64,000 nt of DNA from Prorocentrum cordatum (GCA_963575745.1 CAUYUJ010003003.1:140001-204000), one strand, 5' to 3'. Shown: positions 19,188-28,796, counted from the stretch's first letter. The notes: generated by a model not told the origin, from the sequence alone. Made by a program: numbers and translations.

Positions 19188-21540
19188 GGTCGATGCTCCA
19201 CTTGTCGCGGTCGCCCCTGCTCTTCGTCGTCGGCTTGCCGTGGCGCACGTACTTTGTGTTCCTGTATGCCTTAGACTTCGCTGACGCCTTTGCCGTTCGC
19301 CCGACCAGGCTGCGGGCGGCGGCCCTTGCCCGCCCTTTCTTGGGCGTCGGGAAACTCGGAGCTGCGGCGGGCCGCCTCAAGCAACCTTGACCCGCAGGCT
19401 TCTTCACGCACGGCCGAGAGGAGCCAGCAATCAAGTCCAACAAATCTGACTCGGCGTTGCCATCGACAGGCCCGTCTTCGGTAACTTGCAGCAGGCGAGC
19501 ATGGCGTCGGCCCTCGTCCCAGTGGGTAACCAGGTCGTACAAGGCCTCATCGCCAATCTGCATCACGAAGTCCTGGTGCGAGTCGAACACCAGCATCTGC
19601 TGCGAGCCCCCGTGGGCGCGAAGACCAACAGCGTGGCCGCGAGTTCCTGGCGCCCCAATGTGCAACAGGAAGAAGTGGGCGGGGTCGGCGCAGATCACGT
19701 CGCTCAGCTGCACCTCTTGGAACGCCAGAGAAGGATAAATATGTTGCAACTGTCGGTAATAATATGGTCCACAGGCGAAGTTTGACTGGCTCGGCCCCCC
19801 CGCAACCAAATCCATATTGGCGAGCGCGCTCACAGCGCACATATTTTCTCCAGGGACAGCCTGGAGCTTCTGCTGCGACTTCTCGCAAGCTGCCGCCAGG
19901 AGAGAAGAGAAATCGTTGTGGCACGGCGGCGAAGGAGGGGCGCCACCCTGACCTCGGGCCCCTTCTCCAGGCTCGGGAGCGGAACTCCTCCAGGGTATCT
20001 CCGCGCCGCTTAGGTCTTTCAGATGCAAGGATACGCCGTGCTCGGCTTCGACTGCAGTCACAAGTCCGATGAAGCCCTCGTCGTGCACGTCAAGCCCCAT
20101 TGGCCTGAAGTAGGTGCCGTCGTAGACCAGAGAAATTGGCACGGCCCCTGCTTCCTCTAAAATATGCTTCATACTCATCATCACCCGGCACTCCAGCTCG
20201 CCCAGAAAGATGTGGAGCGAGCTGCATTCAGGCCTTGCTTTCGCAACTTCCTGATAAAGAGCGTCGTGCTCGAGAAGAAATCGACAGGCATTCGATGCTT
20301 CTGTTTGCACGCAATCCAAATGCGGAAGCCAGTCAGGCTGCTGCGCTGGATCTGGCGATTGCCGCCCGTAGGGACTGGTCGCCGAGATGGGAAGCTTCTT
20401 GGCGACGTCCACCCCGACGTCGAAGTACCCAGAGACAAAACTCTTCCACCCGCCCCAGTTGCTGGCGATGTCGCACAGCAGTGGGAACTCTGCCTCGACG
20501 CAGATCTGCCCGTGCCGCTTTAAGGCCACAACCAACAAGCTGAAGAACGCAACCTTTATGTCGAGTTCTAAAACGCCTCCTGGAATCCCAGCCAGAGCGG
20601 CGCACCGAGCTTCCCTGGTTATCTTCTGCAGAGAAGGGCCCACTGTATGAAGTCGCCCATAACCTTGCTTCACGTACTTTCGAAGGAGACTCTTCAGTGG
20701 CCGCTGCTCGCCGTCTGCAGCGGCCTCCGTGGAGGCTGTTCCCCGATTGTCAAATAAGCGAGCATAGCCCTGAACCTGGACCTGTGGCCTGTCGGCTCCA
20801 GACTCGACGCGGCCAATCAAGGCGGCGATGTCCACGACGTCTGCAACCGAGCAGACCACGGAGCTGCCGATCTGGCGAAGCTCCTGTTCGTCGTCAGACA
20901 AGAAATGGTCTGCGTCCCCAGGGCGAGCCCCCATGAGCCATCTTTCGCTGGGGGGCGCCGCCGGCGCAGGAATCTTGAAATCTCTGGAAAGCTGCAGCAT
21001 CACGTCAGCCATGACTGGGTATAGTAGCGCGTAGCGCTGCTGCTTGCCGAAAAAGTTTACGTCGGTGTCTTCCTGGACCAAGTAATCGGCCAACGGCCCG
21101 CAACTTTTCGCCAGCGACACAAATTTCGCATGCGCGGAAGCTCTTGGAACGTCGAGTCCACTGCATAACTCTTTTGCAACTTTCCAGTCCCCCACTTGTC
21201 TACCCCTGCCTTTCGATAACTTCCGCGCCTCGGCGGGCGTCTTCTTGCCTTCTTCCTGCCACAACTTTTTCAGGCAGCCAGCAAGCGTGTCCCAGTCGGT
21301 GTCGCTGCCGCCGGATCGCCCGTTGCCGGCCCCCGATGAGGAGTCCATGACGCACTTGGGCCTGGGCTCGCACTGCTGGTTGGTCAGGCGGCGGATGTAC
21401 CAACGCGTCGACACCTTCATGTGGTCATCGAGATTTTCTGGTTCGAGCGTTCCCACAATGGCTGACGAGTCCCCGAGTTCATCCCAAGTTGGTTGTAGAA
21501 TTTCTCTCAAATAAACATGGGCTGCAGCGGGGCATGCCAA
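19018..21540 (-). CDS. Polymerase-like (family A/TV-Pol-like) domain fused to a cysteine-peptidase-like domain
   Basis: An 840-residue frame. Residues 294-312 (YGRLHTVGPSLQ...TREAR), 325-336 (ELDIKVAFFSLL, Asp327), 381-392 (KKLPISATSPYG) and 470-478 (SLVYDGTYF, Asp474) are in the order of motifs A, B and C of family-A-related polymerases; the GRL-GPSLQ-R-D-YDG set most resembles TV-Pol polymerases of virophages and mobile elements. Residues 565-576 (ENMCAVSALANM, Cys568), 635-640 (GHAVGL, His636) and 650-656 (LVFDSHQ, Asp653) give a Cys-His-Asp order as in papain-fold peptidases such as C39 or C58. A basic linker (733-775) and MCLHCC (813-818) lead toward the transposase frame. The listed start is TTG; the phase is open back to a stop at 21594-21592 and overlaps the helicase-like frame. 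Domain calls are by motif reading only. Confidence 0.6.
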   Translation of the reverse strand: MACPAAAHVYLREILQPTWDELGDSSAIVGTLEPENLDDHMKVSTRWYIRRLTNQQCEPRPKCVMDSSSGAGNGRSGGSDTDWDTLAGCLKKLWQEEGKKTPAEARKLSKGRGRQVGDWKVAKELCSGLDVPRASAHAKFVSLAKSCGPLADYLVQEDTDVNFFGKQQRYALLYPVMADVMLQLSRDFKIPAPAAPPSERWLMGARPGDADHFLSDDEQELRQIGSSVVCSVADVVDIAALIGRVESGADRPQVQVQGYARLFDNRGTASTEAAADGEQRPLKSLLRKYVKQGYGRLHTVGPSLQKITREARCAALAGIPGGVLELDIKVAFFSLLVVALKRHGQICVEAEFPLLCDIASNWGGWKSFVSGYFDVGVDVAKKLPISATSPYGRQSPDPAQQPDWLPHLDCVQTEASNACRFLLEHDALYQEVAKARPECSSLHIFLGELECRVMMSMKHILEEAGAVPISLVYDGTYFRPMGLDVHDEGFIGLVTAVEAEHGVSLHLKDLSGAEIPWRSSAPEPGEGARGQGGAPPSPPCHNDFSSLLAAACEKSQQKLQAVPGENMCAVSALANMDLVAGGPSQSNFACGPYYYRQLQHIYPSLAFQEVQLSDVICADPAHFFLLHIGAPGTRGHAVGLRAHGGSQQMLVFDSHQDFVMQIGDEALYDLVTHWDEGRRHARLLQVTEDGPVDGNAESDLLDLIAGSSRPCVKKPAGQGCLRRPAAAPSFPTPKKGRARAAARSLVGRTAKASAKSKAYRNTKYVRHGKPTTKSRGDRDKWSIDLESILEMPDDKLYRRCIRDNTLDNKEGKMCLHCCKGLAAGNQRKHARCRRGEGAWG

Positions 21541-22010
21541 TATAGTATAGTCTCTAAAACATCCGATGCGATTTTGAGAAAGCGGCCATGTTCATGGTCC
21601 ACGTCCTTGACATCAGTGACCAGTGTCGCAAGGCCCACAGCCGACGTCAAAAAACGACGATCCACAGACTCCGTGGGGGACTTCCTTGGTGCTGCCTCCT
21701 CTCCGTGCCCTTCCAGGTCCAGCGCTGCAACGCTTCGGGGAACTGACATGATGGGGGCCACGTCGTCGTAGTTGCAGCTCTGCTGCTTCTTCATTCTGTT
21801 GAAGCGGACTTCGCTGGAGAATCCAAAGTTGGCTCTCACAATCAGCTCCTCGCCTGCAATGAAGCGTTTGAGCACGTCCACGTTAATCCGCATGTGAGAC
21901 GACCCTGTTTTGGACTCCTTGATGCAAACTCGCTTCTTGTGTAGGCCGAAGTGAGCGCTCTTCCGCGAGGGGCTTTCGCTGGCCGCGAGGGGGCTTGCTC
22001 CATTTTCCAA
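21507..22010 (-). CDS. Partial SF3 (D5-like) helicase segment
   Basis: A 167-residue frame. KKRVCIKES (25-33, acid at 32) followed by INVDVLKRFIAGEELIVRAN (42-61) and SCNYDDVAPIM (78-88) resembles the stretch of virus-type SF3 helicases from Walker B through the LKxLTGGDxIxxR segment to the sensor-1 CNxxPxI motif. The Walker A region expected about 100 residues upstream is missing: the sequence there is the 8-bp inverted array, so the helicase looks truncated or rearranged. The frame begins with TTG; the first ATG is at residue 40. It ends in an overlap with the polymerase frame, suggesting a single-base frame change between 21507 and 21594. Confidence 0.5.
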   Translation of the reverse strand: MENGASPLAASESPSRKSAHFGLHKKRVCIKESKTGSSHMRINVDVLKRFIAGEELIVRANFGFSSEVRFNRMKKQQSCNYDDVAPIMSVPRSVAALDLEGHGEEAAPRKSPTESVDRRFLTSAVGLATLVTDVKDVDHEHGRFLKIASDVLETILYWHAPLQPMFI

Positions 22011-22019
22011 TAAAGTCCA

Positions 22020-22098
22020 ATACAGCCCTCTTCCTCCTCCTCCTCCTTCTCCTCCTCCTCCTCCTCATCGTCATCATCGTCCTCCTCCTCCTCATCGC
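22020..22098. repeat. (TCC)n and (TCG/TCA)n tract in the transposon
   Basis: Pyrimidine-rich triplets just upstream of the helicase-like frame. Confidence 0.9.
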
Positions 22099-22099
22099 G

Positions 22100-22800
22100 C
22101 CTGGAGCGGGAGGGCGGGAGGAAAGCGGGAGAGCGGGAGAGCGGGAGAGAGCGGGAGAGGGAGAGCGGGAGAGCGGGAGACGGGAGGGCGGGAGAGCGGG
22201 AGAGCGGGAGAGCGGGAGAGCGGGAGAGCGGGAGAGCGGGAGAGCGGGAGAGCGGGAGCGGGAGAGCGGGAGAGCGGGAGAGCGGGAGAGCGGAGAGAGC
22301 GGGAGAGCGGGAGAGCGCGGAGAGCGGGAGAGCGGGAGAGCGGGAGCGGGAGAGCGGGAGAGCGGAGAGGGAGAGCGGGAGCGCGGAGAGCGGAGAGCGG
22401 GAGAGCGGGAGAGCGGGAGAGCGGGAGAGCGGGAGAGGGCGGGAGAGCGGAGAGCGGGAGAGCGGGAGAGAGCGGGAGAGCGGGAGAGCGGGAGAGCAGG
22501 AGTGCCGGGGGGGGGGGGCGGCCGGGGCGGCCGCCTCCGCCGCTCTCCCGCTCTCCCGCTCTCCCGCTCTCCCGCCCTCCCGCCCTCTCCGCCCTCCCGC
22601 CTCCCGCTCTCCCGCTCTCCCGCTCTCCCGCTCTCCCGCTCTCCCGCTCTCCCGCTCTCCCGCTCTCCCGCTCTCCCGCTCTCCCGCTCTCTCCGCTCTC
22701 CCGCTCTCCCGCTCTCCCGCTCTCCCGCTCTCCCTCTCTCCCGCTCTCCCGCTCTCCCGCTCTCCCGCTCTCCCGCTCTCCCGCTCTCCCGCCTTCCCAC
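22100..22800. repeat. Giant inverted array of the 8-bp unit AGCGGGAG
   Basis: From about 22100 to 22500 AGCGGGAG units run in one direction; after a G-rich centre (22501-22545) the complement CTCCCGCT runs back to about 22800. Arms of 250-400 bp could fold into one hairpin or cruciform. Long Ser/Pro/Arg frames here (245-405 residues) are artefacts. Confidence 0.95.
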
Positions 22801-22880
22801 TCCTCCCGAATTTCCACTTCTCCCGCCATCTCGCTCTCCCATCAGCGGCTGGAGAACACGTTATCGAAAAAAGGTGGTTG

Positions 22881-22907
22881 AGGTAGATCTCAGAGGGGGG
22901 GGCTCCC
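22881..22907. repeat. Right terminal inverted repeat of the transposon
   Basis: AGGTAGATCTCAGA, eight G, CTCCC; inverse of 17951-17977 with two mismatches. Confidence 0.9.
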
Positions 22908-23045
22908 AAATAAATACACAAATAAAAAGATTCCCCATATTTTCCCATATTTTCTGGGTTTCTGTCTTCCCCCCCACTTCCCATATTTTCCCATATTTTC
23001 CTGGGGATCGACGATTAATTGTGTCTGTGTGTTTTTTCCCGTCCT
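22908..23045. repeat. Dispersed repeat R2, right part of the interrupted copy
   Basis: Starts with the duplicated AAATAAAT, then ACACAAATAAAAAG, two CCCATATTTTCC blocks and CGATTAATTGTGTCTGTGTG, as in the intact copy at 23222. Confidence 0.85.
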
Positions 23046-23221
23046 GGATGACGCCGACCACGACCGTGGGGGCGGCCGGGCGGCCGTGGGGGCGGCCGCC
23101 GCCAGGGGCGGCGGCGGCGAGAGAGCCGTGCTGTGGCCGCTGCGGCGGCCGCGGCCACGTCGTCGCCGCCGGTCCTTGGAGCGACAGCGGTGGTGCAAAG
23201 ATGGGGCCCTGACGACCTGCC

Positions 23222-23376
23222 ATGAAGGGGCCCCAGGACACACAAATAAATACACACAAATAAAAAGATGCCCCATATTTTCCCATATTTTCTAGATTTT
23301 TGTCTTCCCGCCCACTTCCCATATTTTCCCATATTCTCTGGCAAATCGAGGATTAATTGTGTCTGTGTGTTTCTTT
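23222..23376. repeat. Dispersed repeat R2, intact copy 4
   Basis: GAAGGGGCCCCAGGACACAC, AAATAAATACACACAAATAA, both CCCATATTTTC blocks and GATTAATTGTGTCTGTGTG are present in order. Confidence 0.85.
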
Positions 23377-23385
23377 TCCTCCTGA

Positions 23386-23540
23386 TGCCAGACCACCTCA
23401 ACCCAAGCCGAGGACCCGAACTTCAGGTTGGGGAGGGCACGGGCTTCGGATGTATGTTTTTCAATACTCCCCGAGCGCCCCCCAGTCGAAATGGAGGGCA
23501 GGGTCTTCGGGTTTGGTGGGGGTGGGATGGTGGGCGCTGA
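23386..23540. mobile_element. MITE family M7, copy 2 (diverged)
   Basis: CCACCTCAACCCAAGCCGAG on the left and TTCGGGTTTGGTGGGGGTGG on the right; body as in 13383-13545. Confidence 0.7.
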
Positions 23541-23599
23541 GGGGTCCTAAGGACAGGAAGGGATTCGAGGGTGGATATACACTGTTTGAAGCATCGACC

Positions 23600-23720
23600 G
23601 CCGTCCCTGAGGATGGGGACCTGAGGATGGGGCCCTGAGGATAGGGGACCTGATGGGACGGGGCACAAGATGGGGGCCTGAGGGATGGGGCCCTGAGGAT
23701 AGGAAGGGATCCGAGGGTGG
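23600..23720. repeat. Short tandem repeat GATGGGGCCCTGAG
   Basis: A 13-14-bp unit repeated about seven times with small changes. Confidence 0.7.
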
Positions 23721-23755
23721 ATTTGCAATGCTTGAAGCACCTCGCCCTCAGGACC

Positions 23756-23972
23756 CCATCCTTGGAGGCCTGAAAATCGGCACCAACACCAACACAGGTG
23801 GCTGCCTCCACAAGGGGAAATGATCCTCGATTCCAGTGTTGGTGGTCATGGTTCGGCCACCCTGGAAGCCAGAGTACGTACCACCATCACCGAGATCGGG
23901 GCCCTCTTCTCTCGGTGGAGGCACGGCGCCGATCCTGGTCTTGGTGCCAACCTCCAGGCCTGCGAAACCCCT
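23756..23972. repeat. Dispersed repeat R3, uninterrupted copy
   Basis: GGAGGCCTGAAAATCGGCAC, ACACAGGTGGCTGCCTCCAC, then an inverted half around TGGTGCCAACCTCCAGGCCT. The ends are inverted copies of each other, so it may itself be a MITE. The copy at 49692 contains an M2 insertion. Confidence 0.75.
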
Positions 23973-23999
23973 CCAAACCCCACCTTGGAACCGCCGGCG

Positions 24000-24600
24000 A
24001 CAGCAGCCGCGAGGACGGACGGTGGCCTTGGTCGCCGGCCGGGCCGGGCCGGCGCCGCAGGCGCAGAGCACGCGGCCGCGGGCGCCGGCGTGCACCTCTG
24101 GGCCGCCGCCCGCGCGCGGGGATACAGGGAAGGGGGGTGGGGCGCCCCTCGCCCCGGTGGCCTCCAGGGGGAGGAGCGTCGGTCGGAAGGAGCAGGTAGA
24201 AACGTGGAGCGGGAAGGCGGATGACGTACAGCCCAAAATATGAAACGTGGACTTCTTTTTTCCTCCACAAATTTCGCATCGGAAGCCTGAGGGCAACCTA
24301 AGGAAAACTGCACTCAGGACCAGGGAATCTCACCAGCTCTTTAGGGCGTAGGTGGTCTAGGGGGCTTCCTCTTCCAACCCTCTTCTTCCCCTTCGGGGAA
24401 GGTTTTATCACTGTTCCCCATTAATAACGACCCCCTCCCCCAGGCGACTGGTCGCCAACCAGAAACCATGAGGGCCCCCCCCACCATCCCTTGTACCAAA
24501 AAACATGCAAAACACACTCCGACTCCAATTCGGAGCATGCCCAGCCACTCCGATGAGGCATCCCCCCACCATCCCTGTCAACAAACTATACAGAGTACAC
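24000..24600. other. No recognisable gene
   Basis: Three overlapping frames of 130-180 residues lie on both strands at 23.8-24.3 kb; none shows a family motif and all are Arg/Pro/Gly-rich. Confidence 0.4.
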
Positions 24601-24603
24601 TTG

Positions 24604-24826
24604 GCGACGGCGGCGGCGGCTGCGGCTGCGGCGGCGGCGGCTGCGGCGGCTGCGGCGGCTGTGGCGGCGGCGGCGGCGGTGGCGGCAGCGGCGGCGTAGG
24701 CGGCGGCAGCGGCGGCTGCGGCTGCGGCGGCGGCTGCGGCGGCGGCGGCGGTGGCGGCGGCTGCGGCGGCGGCGGCGGTGGCGGCGGCGGCAGTGGCGAT
24801 GGCTGCAGCGGCAATTTGGCAGCGGG

Positions 24827-24858
<32 letters not shown>

Positions 24859-24897
24859 GGCGGCGACCGCGGCGACGGCGGCGGCGGCGACAGCGGC

Positions 24898-24928
<31 letters not shown>

Positions 24929-24935
24929 ATTGGCC
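24604..24935. repeat. (GGC)n repeat, about 330 bp
   Basis: GGC, GCT and GGT triplets give poly-Gly, poly-Ala and poly-Pro frames on both strands. Confidence 0.95.
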
Positions 24936-25078
24936 CTCACTAGCTGCCCATCCAAAGACGACTGCTGAATATGTTGAGGCTCGGGCCAGACTCGGGTGCT
25001 ACGTATGTGCTGGGAGGGCGGGTGGGATTGAGCGAGACGGCTTGCGGGCGGAGAGGAAATCTTGACCCCTCCCCCGAC

Positions 25079-25925
25079 CCCCTCCCCTGGACCTGGACTG
25101 GGGGGTCCGCGGGTAGCTGGAGCGTCCAAAAAGGCCTCGGCGAGGAAGTCACAATCATCGATTTTACTAAGATTTGGGCCCCATTTTGGCCTCCTGGAGA
25201 GGGAGCCCAAATTAAGAACCCCCCCTTCTTTGATCGATCTCCTCCGAGATGGCCCCAGCAGCGCTCCCAAGACTCCCGAGGGTGCCCCAAGAGGGCCCAA
25301 GAGGTGGCCAGGAGCCCCCCCATGAGGCCCCCATGAGGCCCCCAGGATGCCCCCAAGAGGCTCCCAAGAGACACCCAGGAGGCCCCCCAGAGGCACCCAA
25401 GACGCTACAAGAGGGCTTGGCGAGAATGCCCAAATCATTGATTCGACTTAGGTTTTGGCCTCAAGTTGGGCTCCTGGAGGGAGGGGGGCACTGATTAAGA
25501 TGAATCCTAGAGCGCCTGGGAGAGACCAAGATGACCTCCCAAATGGCTCCAGATATCCCAAGATGCCTCAAGATGGCTCCCACGATGCTCTAAGAGGCCT
25601 TTAGACCGCTCCAAGACGGCTCCAAATTTCCAAAAAGCTTCCCCAGGAGGCCCCGAAGAGGCCAAACGCCTTACGAAACCTTAGGGTAATCAATGTTTTT
25701 GGCTTTCTCGCCTGCTTGCTTCCGATGGCCATCCGAGGCCTCAAGATGGCTCCAAGATGGCCCAGGAGGGCTCCAAGAGAGGCTCAAGAGAGCCCCGAGA
25801 CGGCCCGCAGAGCGCCCAAGAGCGCTTCAAGAGCGCCCCAAGAGCCGACTTTTTGGAGCAGAATGCCATAGGAGAGGAATCAACACGAAACCCCTTCCCT
25901 TGGATCACTTCTCCGCGCCGCGGGG
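25079..25925. repeat. Dispersed repeat R4 (CCCAAGAGGCCCCCAAGAC family)
   Basis: Ordered blocks: ATCATCGATTTTAC...GGTTTTGGCCTC, short 12-16-bp degenerate units such as CCAAGAGGCCCCCAAGA, then GAAACCTTAGGGTAATCAAT and CGATGGCCATCCGAGGCCTC. The same order recurs at 59725-60350, and parts at 45580 (inverse), 47470, 56040 and 62630. Confidence 0.75.
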
Positions 25926-25999
25926 TTGGGGGTCCCGGGAGGGGTCCCAAGGGGGTCCCCGGGGGGGGTCCAGGGGGGGTCCCGGGGAGGGTCGCCACC

Positions 26000-26620
26000 C
26001 AGATACGCGCTTTCCCCCCGCGCCTCGCGGGTCCCTCGGCCAGTCGCCAGCGGCTGTCCTGGGGGAGGTCCCGCCTTCAGGGTCGGCGGCATTGGCCGCA
26101 AGGCCTTCGCAATTGAATAGCCCCATTTGCCATTTGAGCCCCAATTCCTTCTCCGTGCTGAACAGCTCGACCCCCATTACCCCATGCATCTTAAATGATG
26201 TCATTCGTATACCCAGTGGTCACTCCCCCGCTGAATGGTAAGCTGTCTCCCGTAATTCTGGCTCTCTTCCTGGCCCTGGCTGCCTCCACTGCTTGCCTAA
26301 CTCCTCCTTGGCAATTACATCAAACCTTAATTGTGCAACGCTCGGCGTTGTGAGATTGGTGATTTGTGTCACATCTGGCTATGGCATTGCGCCTGCAAAG
26401 TCCAGGCGCGGCCGAACTCTTGACGGATTCGGCTGCCTTGGCTGCTACGGTCAGACCTTGTACGTAAGAACACCCTTCAAGAACATGAGACTATCCGCCT
26501 GCACAAGCACCCCAAACCATAAGATCACTCAAGGGGACGCTTCCCCAAGATGCATCAAAACATCCAAGAAACACGAAGGACATTAGGCTACACTCCCGGA
26601 ACCGACCTCTCGGGGATCTT
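26000..26620. other. No recognisable feature
   Basis: Moderate-GC unique-looking sequence; a 97-residue plus-strand frame at 26293-26586 has no family resemblance. Confidence 0.4.
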
Positions 26621-26634
26621 CTGACCAGGTTCAA

Positions 26635-26775
26635 TCCAGACCAGGGTCAGTCAGGCCTTGCAAAATCCTGCAAGATCCTGCACCCAAACCCGGGTCAATG
26701 CGACCCTGGCTCTGCAGGATCCTGCAAGATCGGGCGCTACCCCCGTTTGCATTGACCCCCGTCTCAAGGCTCCCG
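26635..26775. repeat. Short inverted/direct repeats, core GGATCCTGCAAGATC
   Basis: GCAAGATCCTGCA, CAGGATCCTGCAAGATC and two GGGTCAATGC copies form overlapping hairpins. Confidence 0.5.
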
Positions 26776-27474
26776 AACCTCGATCTTATACCTCGGTCCG
26801 GCCGTATGCATCGTACGAGGTACGGACTGACTTGTGCTCTTTCAACTCCTCGGGGCAATTGCGGCGCAGGCGCGAGAACTCTCGGTTGCACGTCATTTGC
26901 AATGGCGGTGGGCCCAGGCTGCCAAGGTGATCCTTTTCTCGGCGTTCATGTCTCCAAAACGCCACCTCTCTTCGTCGCTTCCCTTCCGACGCTGCTCGGG
27001 CAGCGTGGCTAAGCTCGCCGTGGAAGGCATGACGTGCGGCACCACCCGCCAGCGTACGCTGATGCACACGAGGACATGCAAGGCCCCCACGACTTACTAC
27101 CGAAGGCCCCGACACGCAGCCGCCGGGGCGCGACGGCAGTAGCAACGACACGCCGTCGTGGGAACCCATCGGCGTGCTGCTGCTGAAGAAACGCCAGGGG
27201 CCTTCGGACGAAACGACAGAGCCAACACACTGACGGGCTGCCAACGACATCGTGCCCTACATACTCTTGCCCCCGCTGCTCTCTCGCCGCGCCCGCGGCG
27301 CCTGCGCGATGAGCCCGTACAACGCCCGGCGGTTCGCCGCCCACTCGGCCCCGAGACGCTGCGGCCCGGGCGACCTGCCGCGGGCCGCGCTGCCGCGGCG
27401 CCGCCGCCAAACCCGCCGCCCCACGCCGCCGCCACGGCCGCCGCCGACGTCCGTCAACCGTCGCGGACATCCTC

Positions 27475-27700
27475 CCTCTCATCCTCCTCCTCGTCCTCCT
27501 CCTCCTCCTCCTCATCCCTCCTCCTCCTCCTCCTCCTCCCTCATCCCTCCTCCTCCTCCCTCCCTCCTTCCCTCCCTCCCTCCCTCCCTCCCTCCTCCCC
27601 CCCTCCCTCCCTCCTCCCTCCTCCTCTCCTCCTCCACCTCCTCCTCCTCCACCTCTTCCTCCTCCTCCTCCACCTCCTCCCTCCTCCCTTCCCTCCTCAG
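27475..27700. repeat. (TCC)n/(CCCT)n polypyrimidine tract
   Basis: About 225 bp nearly pure pyrimidine on the plus strand. Confidence 0.95.
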
Positions 27701-27741
27701 GCCAGGCGTGGCGGGGCGAGGGGGCGAGGGAAGGCACGGAG

Positions 27742-27813
27742 GACCCGTCGCGGACGCCGACGGCAACCGTCAACCGGCCGTTGCCGCCGTCGACCGCCAG
27801 CTCGCCCTCGCCC
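27742..27813 (-). CDS. Unrecognised exon-like stretch
   Basis: Minus-strand frame PGEGELAVDGGNGRLTVAVG VRDG is framed by an acceptor-like GACCTCAG and a possible GT donor (GACGG|GTCC). It alternates hydrophobic and polar residues like a beta strand. No family is recognised; it could belong to the carboxypeptidase gene or be chance. Confidence 0.2.
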
Positions 27814-28234
27814 GGCCCTGAGGTCCTGGCGCCTCAACTCTTAGCGAGCCTTGGGGTGGGCGTCGCTTGAGGTGGGGGGCGATACATGGGGGGAAGAAGG
27901 GCGCATTGTTCGGGCCCCGTGGGCCCCCTCGTGGGCCGCAAAGGGCTCATCATCTAGAGGCTCCAGGAGGCCCCTCTGGGGGCCTCCCAGGGCCTCTCCT
28001 CTGCAGCCCTCGCTGCCCCCGCTTTTGTCGGCCCCCCCCCTGGCGCAGCGCTCAGGAGCCAAGGCGTTTTCGCCCAGTTTTTCCGGTTCTGGGTCCGTGG
28101 CTTCGGGCGTATCTTCCGCGCTGCTGCAAATCTTTCGCCACGCCGCATCTCAGGAGTTGTCGTTCGCGGCCGCCGCCGCAGGCAATCGCTGTCATCCTCA
28201 GTGCAAATTCTTCCCCCTTTCTCCTTGTGCGTCG

Positions 28235-28530
28235 TCCTCGCCTTCGTCGTCGTCGTCGTCGTCGGCCCCCCGTCCTCCTCCTCCTCCTTCTCCACCTCCT
28301 CCTCCCCCTCCTCCTCCTCCTCCTCCTCCTCCTCCTCCTCGCTCCTCGCTCCTCGCTCCTCGCTCCTCGTCGTCCTCATCCTCTAGTCTCATCTTTTCTC
28401 GTTCCTCCTCCCTCCTCGCATGTCGTCGTCCCCCTCCCTGCTCGCGGGTCGCCCTCGTCCTCGCCGAATGTTCTTCGTCCTCCTCTTCGTCGTCATCCTT
28501 GTCATCGTTGTCCTTGTCATCGTCGTCCAA
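28235..28530. repeat. Pyrimidine-rich (TCG)n/(TCC)n/(CTCGCTC)n tract
   Basis: Successive TCG, TCC and CTCGCTC runs, then TCATCGTTGTCC-type units. Confidence 0.9.
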
Positions 28531-28717
28531 CCCTCGTGCCAAGCGGAGGAAACCGAATGGGATCTGACATGGCATTGAACATCAGGGTACTGAAGGAAAC
28601 GGGTCATGGAGCCCGGGGCGCTCCCTCCCGCGACGACATTCTTATCTCGAGTCGTGTTTGGACGCTCCCAGGGCCAGGGGAGCGCCCCGGGAGCCCGAAG
28701 ACACACAAACAAACACA

Positions 28718-28755
28718 AGCCTCCTCCTCCTCCTCCTCCTCCTCCTCCTCCTCAA
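28718..28755. repeat. (TCC)n tract
   Basis: About 12 triplets, immediately left of the exon-like stretch at 28797. Confidence 0.9.
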
Positions 28756-28796
28756 GCAGGACCTCTTCCCTCCGCGGCCACTTCCCTTTCTGGCGC

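Larger units (their letters stand above)
17951..22907 (-). mobile_element. Complete Merlin/IS1595-type transposon carrying helicase-, polymerase-, protease- and transposase-like coding
   Basis: The ends are inverted repeats of 27 bp with two mismatches: left GCGCG then eight C then TCTGAGATCTACCT; right, read inward on the minus strand, GGGAG then eight C then TCTGAGATCTACCT. An identical 8-bp duplication AAATAAAT sits at 17943-17950 and 22908-22915. The flanks are two halves of repeat R2, and intact R2 copies at 10880 and 23222 show the unoccupied site, so the boundaries are precise. Merlin and IS1595 elements are known to make 8-9-bp duplications, agreeing with the transposase encoded inside. 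Coding fills 22010 to 18042 on the minus strand in three overlapping frames. Between the coding and the right end lies a long inverted array of an 8-bp unit. The element lies in an inferred intron of the carboxypeptidase gene, in the same orientation as that gene. Confidence 0.9.

Noticed and set aside
21842-23212. Long frames of 245-405 residues in the 22-kb palindrome
   Set aside because: They are translations of the 8-bp AGCGGGAG array in all frames (Ser-Arg-Ala-Gly-Glu and Pro-Ala-Leu strings) with no domain.
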